Of a stretch of 64,000 nt of DNA, positions 58,101 to 64,000 are shown piece by piece. The position numbers were made by a program, and so were the translations under genes. This DNA comes from Adiantum capillus-veneris. Taxonomy: Eukaryota > Streptophyta > Polypodiopsida > Polypodiales > Pteridaceae. Each line of letters starts with the position of its first letter. Positions within the stretch are counted from its first letter, which is position 1. The stretch spans positions 142,144,241 through 142,208,240 of the forward strand of contig CM043945.1 of assembly GCA_014529385.2 (NCBI GenBank). The letters run 5' to 3'. The notes under the pieces are model-generated. The model had not been told where the DNA came from. It saw only the letters and a list, made by a program, of their open reading frames with translations, and ran no database searches.

Positions 58101-60071
58101 GGGGATGGTGTTACCCATCTCCTTAGCATCTATATACATGTCCTTTTCCCTGAACTTAAAGGAGATTCTCCTTTCAGGAAATTTAACATGGGCAGCCAGG
58201 CGGTCAAACCATGGTGCCCCTAGGATTACATCCTCATGCTTGAGAGGAGAGATAAAGAAGTCCTCTTTGTCCACATAGCCTTGGACATGAAGCCTCAATT
58301 TCCCGATTAAGGGAGTGACTGAAGCTTCTTGCCCCTTGAAGGCACTGTCTGCGGGTAGGATATCTCCCATCTCGTAGGATTGTATGCCTAGCTTGGTGGC
58401 TAACTCCATAGATATGAAATTGTGAGTAGAACCAGGGTCAAAGAGAATAAAAGCATCATGTTCTCTTACCTTTCCCCAAGCATGGCATAGAGGAGATCCT
58501 TTGTGGTGAGTTTGATGAATCTCCTCCTCTTGGATTTCAACCAAAGAAGCTCTAGGAGGATCTTGGCGGTTGTTCTTTTGGGGACAAGCGCGGTACGCAT
58601 GCCCTTGTTCGCTGCACTTGAAACACCGGTTATCTTTACGATAACGCTCAAGCTCTTCAGGAGAGAGTTTATTCTTTCCTTTGTAAACTCCCTTCTCTTT
58701 AGCTTTGTTGGAATTGCCCTTAGGAGACTTTTGGACATTGTCCTTCCCCTTAGGCTCATTGGAACCCTTGTTTTCCGGGGGCTTATTATTTCTTTTACCC
58801 CCCGTTTGGAAATTGATTCGCGAGGCCACCATAGTATGGTGTATTACCGCCGATATGGTACGTGGCCTTTGGGAGTTGACATACTCCGCCATTTCTTCGG
58901 TTAAGCCCGCACAAAATTGTTGCTTTTGCTCTCCAAAATCCAACTTTTTGAAGACAGTGGCTTTGAGTTGTAGGTCCCAAAACTTGTCTACATATTTGTG
59001 GATGGATTCATTGGGAGAGAGCTTTAAGCTTCGCCATTCAGTGAGTACTTTGTCTTTGGCATCGGTGGCCAAAAACTGCTTCATAATGGAAGCTCTTAAA
59101 GCCTTCCATGTTCGTGGAGCTTCACCGCTGGCTCGTAGGCTAGACCACCATTGTCTGGCGGACTTTTGAAAGTGCATAGCTACATGGCGTAGCTTAGAGG
59201 ACTCCGTGAAGCCCTCATCTCCAAACGCCGCATCGAATTGCTGGATAAAGGCCAAAACTTTGTCTGTAGCACCGAAGGTGCCATCATAGGTAAGGAAAGA
59301 GATGCTCTTCCCTCCCTCTTTGAATTTCTTCAGTTTGGACGACCTCTTCCATGCGGCATAGGATTTCCTATGGCCTCTTCTTTTTGATGGTTCAAAAGTT
59401 GCACCATCACTTTCTTCAGAAGATGAAGAATTTGAAGAAGGTGGAGAAGAGGGTGATCTCTTTCTCGCCTTTTTCTTGTCTTGATCTTTGTCGTCTTCAC
59501 CATAGCTTTCATAAGAGGAAGAGGATGAAGAAGATGGAGAAGAGGGTGTCCTCTTTCTCGCCTTTTTCTTCTCTTGCTTTTTATCATCCCTCTTTGAATT
59601 ATGGCATGGAGAAGAGTGTGATGGTCTTCTCCGCTTTGGTGGTGATGGAGAGCGTTTAGCCCGCCGTCTTCGTGGAGCCATCTCCGCCGAGGTGGCGGGA
59701 GACTTGCTTCTTTCTCGTTCCTTCGGTGGAGGCTCTTGAGTTCTCCTTTGGGAAGGAGATGCATCATCAAGAAGTAAGTTCTTGAGCCCTTCATATGGAT
59801 TCTCTTCTTCTTCCCGAATCGGAGAGAGACCTCTTTTGGTAGTCTCACAAGGAGGCTTCCTAGGTGTTCTCTTGTCATGGTGATGAGCTTGGAGAATCCC
59901 GTGAGCACGGAGCTGCCGTTGCACTTCACTTTGGAGAGATGGATTGCCCATGGCTTGTTGAAGCCTAGAAACAAGATAGTTAACAAGCATTGAAGCATCA
60001 TTAGTAGCTTGCTCATGAGCAAAATCAAAGTTATCAACATTAATTTCACTCTCTTTACTATTGTCAGCCAT
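55122..60071 (-). CDS. Gag-Pol polyprotein of element D, intact
   Basis: The single frame of 1649 codons starts at ATG 60071. Residues about 85-245 are Arg/Ser-rich with two KKKARKR(T/S)PSSP blocks. The Gag core is about 255-420 (ARQWWSSLRASGEAPRTW) and the knuckle CFKCSEQGHAYRAC is near 478. The protease LFDPGSTHNFIS is near 545 (DPG form). RT includes IDLKSGYHQIRI and VFFDDIIIYS near 893. RNase H has LRTDHQSLKYF. The integrase finger is at about 1220 (HAPPYAGH, CVVCQ), with catalytic Asp in SMDFIFGLP, Asp in VSDRDPRM and Glu in TDGQSEIAN. The chromodomain is at about 1593-1645 (ESILRHEDKVLRGGKTIRRY, KFKNYPFEDARWM). The protein would make the particle, copy the RNA and integrate, with the chromodomain probably guiding site choice. 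No internal stop or frameshift separates Gag from Pol. Confidence 0.97.
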   Translation of the reverse strand: MADNSKESEINVDNFDFAHEQATNDASMLVNYLVSRLQQAMGNPSLQSEVQRQLRAHGILQAHHHDKRTPRKPPCETTKRGLSPIREEEENPYEGLKNLLLDDASPSQRRTQEPPPKERERSKSPATSAEMAPRRRRAKRSPSPPKRRRPSHSSPCHNSKRDDKKQEKKKARKRTPSSPSSSSSSSYESYGEDDKDQDKKKARKRSPSSPPSSNSSSSEESDGATFEPSKRRGHRKSYAAWKRSSKLKKFKEGGKSISFLTYDGTFGATDKVLAFIQQFDAAFGDEGFTESSKLRHVAMHFQKSARQWWSSLRASGEAPRTWKALRASIMKQFLATDAKDKVLTEWRSLKLSPNESIHKYVDKFWDLQLKATVFKKLDFGEQKQQFCAGLTEEMAEYVNSQRPRTISAVIHHTMVASRINFQTGGKRNNKPPENKGSNEPKGKDNVQKSPKGNSNKAKEKGVYKGKNKLSPEELERYRKDNRCFKCSEQGHAYRACPQKNNRQDPPRASLVEIQEEEIHQTHHKGSPLCHAWGKVREHDAFILFDPGSTHNFISMELATKLGIQSYEMGDILPADSAFKGQEASVTPLIGKLRLHVQGYVDKEDFFISPLKHEDVILGAPWFDRLAAHVKFPERRISFKFREKDMYIDAKEMGNTIPIVHTPAFNKSIKSSISVYMIFVKDSQNEPNALAKENKSNQKELELSNFLKGFQDVFIDDIPCELPPKRGNDDHAIELLPGSSPPNKPPYRVSQAQQEEIMRQVHELIEKGMVRPSSSPFCSPVLLVQKKDGTYRMCVDYRALNRITIKNRFPVPRVEDLFDKLQGSTYFSRIDLKSGYHQIRIVDQDIVKTAFRTTFGLYEYIVMPFGLTNAPATFNRLMEKLFRPHRTFTGVFFDDIIIYSNSLEEHKQHLQVIFQVLRENKLYVNRKKSEFFLQEIQYLGHIISQDGIQMDPSKLEVIKGWPKPRNLHELRSFIGMCAYYRRFIEKFSQIAGPLHDLTKKNVRYTWSAKENNAFEKLKEKLISQPVLTLPDLSKPFEVQCDACGDCLGAVLLQEGHAIGYESRRLDPVEQALGIYEKELLAVLHALDSWKHYLLGTPFILRTDHQSLKYFMTQTKLSDKQMRWANFLSQFHFHIAHIAGKHNQVADALSRRPRVNAVSIATHNDLSSMIDEYAIDPDFRDVISALALGKKEEPFTLQDGYLLYGNRLCVTNSLREKVMYESHAPPYAGHRGIQSTLKGIETYFYWPTMKVNIHEYVSKCVVCQKTKFDRGKQLGLLQPLPIPNSPWESISMDFIFGLPKSIHGNTGIWTIVDRFSKQAHFIPVKKTIKAHQMATLFISQIFKYHGLPMSIVSDRDPRMTSNFWKGLFENLGTRLNFSSAYHPQTDGQSEIANLTILDLLKAYVTEVDQRSQWEKYLPLVEYAYNNTVHTSTGKAPFEVIEGRSKSPLLLKVHGKIFAADEYSRDLQESFQKIKDAISISQQRQKAAANKHRRAQAFKENDWVLLKFPKARLRHTTGKNPTGHQKYYAKLAKRYYGPFQILRPINEMAYQLKLPNHWLIHNAFHVSLLKPYKGDPPQEPTIEDPPEIEDHEEVLQPESILRHEDKVLRGGKTIRRYLIKFKNYPFEDARWMQGIQLKDNLNLVNAYNASQE

Positions 60072-60475
60072 TCTAACAACTTTTAGGTGTAAACTTTTTA
60101 GGTGTACTTTGGCACTTCAAGCCCTAGTTGCTACTCCTCTTTACCCCTTTAGAAAAAGCACTCAAGCTACTGTACCCGCGGCTCGAATACCATTAATTGC
60201 AAGGAATAGAAGAGAGGGTCTTTCGACACCAAGACAGCACCGGCTCCTGTCAAGCTTCTAATAGCTCAATAGTGGTTAAGCCATAGGCAAGCCCCGTAGG
60301 ACTCCACTATTAAGACCATAGCTCTCGACGGTGATGCCCCGTTAACTGCACAAAGGCAGGCGCACTGCAAGGCTGAAAAATCCCTATTCTACTTACTCAC
60401 AGGCAATTAATAATACCAACCATTTGTAGCTAGCTTGAGGACCTCCCTTCTTGAGCAAGAAAAGAGAAACCTTGA

Positions 60476-60487
60476 GCTCTGATACCA
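60476..60487 (-). promoter_or_regulatory. primer-binding site of element D, tRNA-Met type
   Basis: On - it reads TGGTATCAGAGC, one base inside the 5' LTR. This is the widespread plant site complementary to the 3' end of initiator tRNA-Met. Confidence 0.93.
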
Positions 60488-60488
60488 A

Positions 60489-62084
60489 TGTAACATTTAA
60501 TGGCCTAAAATCTTATGTGTAGCGGAAATTAGCATGAACATAGTGGGCATTTCATTAGAATAGATTCCTAATGAGAATTACAAGAGTGCTTGGGTGGAGA
60601 GAGAGCAACAAAAAGCATAACACCTAGTTAGATAGCATCGACAATACTTTCAAAAGAGAGAGAGAAATTAAGCTATTGACAACAGTTGAGGACCGGATTT
60701 GCATGGAGCCGGTCCCCCCTCCAAAAGGCTTTGTATTATGGTTTCTCCCATCAAGAGAGACATTGTACAATACAATTCTTTGTGTTCCTTCAAGACTAGC
60801 TAGTGCAATGAAGATGGAAGCTTCATACACTAAGCAAAACACTTAATCAAACACAACTTGAATTATCCCCGTTCTCAGACCCAAGACCTCACACACCTTC
60901 GAAGATGGTGAGAGCTAGCAGGGTATGAGAGTAGATTGAGAGGAAAAAGAAGTATCTTACGAGAAAGATGTACATCTCCTCACATAATCACTCATATTAG
61001 CATAGCTTAGCTTAGTAATTAGCTTGGTAGAGAAGATGAGCATGCATTGAAGCTTGGCTCTTGGTTGGATTTGCATCCACATGCCAAGAGAGTGTTGATG
61101 TAGGCTTCTATCTCACAAGCTTGGAGTAGGTGATGAGCTCTCCATTAAAGCTTGGGAGGAGATAGAGTATTCTTCCTTCACACATGGTCAAGTGTGAGTG
61201 TGTGTGTGTCAAATGCCAAGCAAAAATCAGCCCCCTCTCTCTCTTGGGCGAGCCCTAGCTGCTAAATAAGTCTGGCTTTTGCCTCATTGGACCTCCCCAG
61301 GTCAAGCCAATAGGAATTAAGTAGCATAAGTGATAGCCTTTAGACATGTGTCCCCCTTTCCCCTTTTGTGAGAGCTTTAGATAATTAAATAATTAAACAA
61401 AACTCTCATTGGACCCCTTTGTCTCCTGGCCAATAGGAACCAGGCAAGCCATGAGACTTCTGAATGCTCATTGGACCCTTTGGGAGGCTGCCCAATAGTC
61501 TTCTAGGAGACTTATTTCTCATTGGTTTCTTTTATTAAATGTTTTTAAATGAATTAAACTACATTTACTCTAGCTTAATTCTCATTGGTCCACTTCAAGG
61601 GTCTTCCAATAGGAACTGGGCACACCTTGTGGGCATCTGGCCTAGGGAGCTGACATGTGTCCCTCATTCCCTTTGTGTAAAGGGAGCCTGTGTGTGTGTG
61701 TGTGGCTTTCTCTCTCATCCCCTAGCTTTGGGGCTCGCCCCCTCCCATGTAGGGATGTGTAAAGACTTTTAGGGCACACACAAAGCATCCAATTTTCCCT
61801 AGGGTTGACCTTTGGACTCAACCTTTGAATTTTGGAACCTTAGCATTTTGGAAGTCTTAATGGGCTGAACCTTAGGGTCTTTTTGGCCCATTGTTTTCAC
61901 ATGGCTCTTTTGCAGATGGCCCCCCCTTTGGATCCCTATTTTCCCTCCTTTGGATCCCTACTGTGGCCGGTCTGCTAGCTTAACCAATATTCTAGCTTTT
62001 TCTCCCTTGGCACTTCCCCACATTAAATGATCAGTTTAATATGAGAAAATCATTTAGGAGAATTAGATATTGATTATTATGACA
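60489..62084 (-). repeat. element D right LTR (5' LTR in element sense)
   Basis: It is 1596 bases. In element sense it runs from 62084 down to 60489. The CCAAT/ATTGG array (about 61286-61613) falls in its first half, where U3 promoter elements would be. Confidence 0.98.
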
Positions 62085-62089
62085 TCTGC
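62085..62089. repeat. target-site duplication of element D, right copy
   Basis: TCTGC, identical to the left copy. Confidence 0.95.
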
Positions 62090-62405
62090 TACTAACTCAA
62101 TTTTAAACTATCATAACTTGTTACCTGTAGCTCTTATCGACGAGCCGTAAAGACAAGCCGGTAGAGCACATCGAGCACTGTAGTTCTAGGGCACAATACC
62201 CCATGCATGTTCACTTCAAGCATAACACTTTTTAATGTCATTAAGGCATGTTTTGGCCCTTTCAGCCGCATTTGACATACATTCTGCATTGAAATCGGCC
62301 TGCAACCAGCCCTTAATCACAGTTCATTAAACATATAAGCTTCAAAAAAATTTAATGTGCATTTTCTTGGCATCTTTCTTTGCATGGGAGCGGAGCTGCA
62401 CGACA
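62090..62405 (-). repeat. element C right LTR, part 2
   Basis: It resumes TACTAACTCAATTTTAAAC after the right-hand copy of the TCTGC duplication and matches about 44738-45054. Together with part 1 it gives 2072 bases. Confidence 0.92.
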
Positions 62406-62971
62406 ACATGTCAGTAAACTGAGCACCTAGCAAGTGATTCTTAAAAAACAAAAACCTTGTATGAGTGAGATTTTGAACTCTACACTACATACAAAGCTTA
62501 GATAATTTGATTTTAAAATAAATACTTGTAAAGTTATCTAAGTAAAACATAAAACCTGATTTTGTAAAAAAATTAAAACATTTTGAATTTTTATTTTTTA
62601 AATTATTATAAAATTATTTTATTTTTTGTCTTCTGATGACAAGAAATATCTTTTGAGAGTAATACTAGTCTCAATAGGCGCGTTGCTGGTATATAAAGTT
62701 TTTTTTTGAACAATACATCTTTTGATCGAAAGAAAATTTGTACAAAACATCTTTTGATCAAAGTATCTTTCGATAAAAAATCTGAGAGAAAAATACGTTA
62801 CCCGTTTTTGATGACCTATCACCGTATAAAACCCCTGTATAATATGGGTCACTGTATAAAACACCCGTTAATGGCATATTATACATTTTTTGTATAATGT
62901 ATAATTCAACTTAGCTCTCTATAGTCTAGGATACTCACTGCACCCCAATCCACTAGATTCACCTTCAAAAC
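62406..62971. other. AT-rich spacer right of element C
   Basis: No gene was seen. GTATAAAAC occurs at about 62823 and 62852 within a short direct repeat (GTATAAAACNCC), and CATCTTTTGATC occurs twice at about 62717 and 62748. Neither has a clear role. Confidence 0.4.
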
Positions 62972-63484
62972 TCAACACCTCTCCATACAGATCACCATCT
63001 GTACTCCTACCAACACATGCACCAAGATCTGAGAACTCTCCTCACAAAGATGCAAAGAACTTTCAAAACTACACAAAAATTGTGGTTGCTTGGGCCCTCC
63101 AAGGCACATGGGAAGGAACCTCCCTTTGGTTGTCATGACCGCGTGACAAGGGGCGTGGCCTTCCTCTTCTCTCCTCGATGAAAAGAGACGCACATTGGGC
63201 CCGTAGGAACCCCGCCAACATTACTTGCCACATCATCAACATTGAGTGTAGAACGGCCATCGTAAATGACAATGCGCTTGTTGTCTACCGCAACAAGCAC
63301 CACCTCTGAAGCATTGGGCACCACCCACACCATGGCTAGTAGCTCTTAGGAGCTTTCCTCCTTGACTACCCTCGATGCAGTAGATAAAGCGTGACCCCCC
63401 TGATCTTAGTTCTTGTGTGGTGGCTACAAATTTACTCCACCTCGAGGGCTCCAAAATCTTCAAGAACTCTTCAAAAGAATCCAT
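62972..63484 (-). pseudogene. decayed unidentified gene fragment
   Basis: The ATG at 63484 gives MDSFEEFLKILEPSRWSKFV. The reading then moves to another frame with VVPNASEVVLVAVDNKRIVI and YDGRSTLNVDDVASNV, and to a third with FLPMCLGGPKQPQFLC. Three consecutive protein-like frames suggest a coding sequence with two frame changes. I recognise no family. Confidence 0.35.
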
Positions 63485-64000
63485 TTAAAACCAAAATTTT
63501 ATCCCCTGCATCTAGGCCATGCAACTTCCTGCTCAGTCACCAATAGGCGGCTGTAAAACCCCACCAAGACTTTGCCTTTCCACCTCCAAATCACACAAAT
63601 ATTGTTCCACCTTGACTTTAGTAGGACCTCAAACCTAGCACCTCAAAATGGGAAAAATTCATCTGACACTACTCTACCGTCACTTGGCACTAATTTCAGC
63701 TTTGCAGTATCATACTATCCAGGCATCTGTTTCACAATTTGTAACTTTTGGCGAGATCCATACATCACCTCCTACCTCTGCAAACTTTGTTCAACTTCAA
63801 AAAACATATGATAGCACATTTCCCAAGGCAAGAAAATTGGCTCAAAATCGACTCGTGGCAAATATTCAACTAGCAATATCTTTCTCATTTGGGCTCTAAT
63901 TGACAATCCAAAAATACGGACATGCTCCACATGATGAGCTCTTTACATCTATCTGCAAAAACCTACTTTGACCACCTTTCTCCACTTAACCTATACGTCT
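63485..64000. other. right-edge spacer
   Basis: Only short chance frames occur here. I see nothing supportable. Confidence 0.3.

Larger units (their letters stand above)
53169..62084 (-). mobile_element. LTR retrotransposon D, young chromovirus
   Basis: Two 1596-base LTRs, TGTAACATTTAATGG to TTATTATGACA, flank one uninterrupted Gag-Pol frame on -. Flanking TCTGC occurs at 53164-53168 and 62085-62089, a perfect 5-base target duplication. By reading the two LTRs line against line I find one difference (T at 54335, A at 61655). A TGGTATCAGAGC primer site and a polypurine tract are in place. The C-terminal chromodomain makes it a chromovirus. Every part needed for autonomous movement appears present. 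Confidence 0.97.
42989..62405 (-). mobile_element. LTR retrotransposon C (Ty3/gypsy), split by element D
   Basis: LTRs start TGTYGGGGGATAATTG and end GCACGRCA. The left LTR is 42989-45054. The right LTR is 51413-53168 plus 62090-62405, interrupted by element D. Flanks ACGT (42985-42988) and ACAT (62406-62409) suggest a 4-base duplication with one CpG-type change. The interior carries gag, protease, RT, RNase H and integrase on -, closely related to element A. Two local duplications and several stops mark it as dead. Confidence 0.92.

Noticed and set aside
59330-60079. 249-codon frame overlapping the Gag of element D
   Set aside because: It is an alternative frame of the Arg/Ser-rich Gag region, which is biased enough to stay open by chance. 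Gag is clearly the real frame.
53304-61772. Identical short frames repeated in both LTRs of D (for example 53304-53522 and 60624-60842)
   Set aside because: They repeat only because the LTRs repeat. Nothing suggests that LTR frames are translated.

Overview
This window looks like repeat-dense plant nuclear DNA. It holds Ty1/copia and Ty3/gypsy retrotransposons, a Helitron, a hAT element and broken pieces of NB-ARC and PPR genes. Many long CT/GA microsatellites and AT-rich spacers lie between them. The NB-ARC fragment has an 'AIDNVW' kinase-2 motif and the repeats are nested, which makes me favour a fern or another seed-free plant, but that is inference. No intact host gene can be supported. 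The only long undamaged reading frame is the Gag-Pol of a very young retrotransposon.

Layout. 1-4109: the right-hand part of a decayed copia element on +. 4222-4770: a gypsy gag/protease scrap on -. 4771-8979: AT-rich spacer with a 53-unit CT repeat and a nested tandem repeat of about 357 bp. 8980-12301: a decayed, intron-containing gene on + from a family I cannot name. About 14.5-21.0 kb: a Helitron on - with a nearly readable Rep-helicase frame and an accessory gene that includes a GIY-YIG nuclease domain. 21.6-26 kb: a cluster of gene fragments (NB-ARC, PPR, a possible acyl-activating enzyme, a transit-peptide-like start). 26.35-27.13 kb: an unrecognised frame with three stops.

27.5-42.1 kb is a three-layer nest. 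A hAT transposase gene on - is cut in two by LTR element B (28578-41300), an internal-deletion derivative. B's left LTR is in turn cut by LTR element A (29357-37413). 42989-62405 is LTR element C, related to A. Its right LTR is interrupted by element D (53169-62084). D is a chromodomain Ty3/gypsy element with two 1596-bp LTRs that differ at one position by eye, a perfect 5-bp target duplication, and one uninterrupted 1649-codon Gag-Pol. The right edge (62.4-64 kb) is AT-rich spacer with one decayed unidentified frame.

Within each retroelement the parts work together in the usual way: Gag particle, protease, reverse transcriptase/RNase H and integrase between LTRs, with a primer-binding site beside the 5' LTR. 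Only D appears able to do this now. Elements A and C share an unusual protease motif (Asp-His-Gly), an F(L/I)DD polymerase motif and the same unusual candidate primer site, so they define one lineage. The most novel leads are the GIY-YIG gene next to the Helitron, the unnamed gene family at 9-12 kb, the A/C retroelement lineage, and the CCAAT/ATTGG array in the LTR of D.
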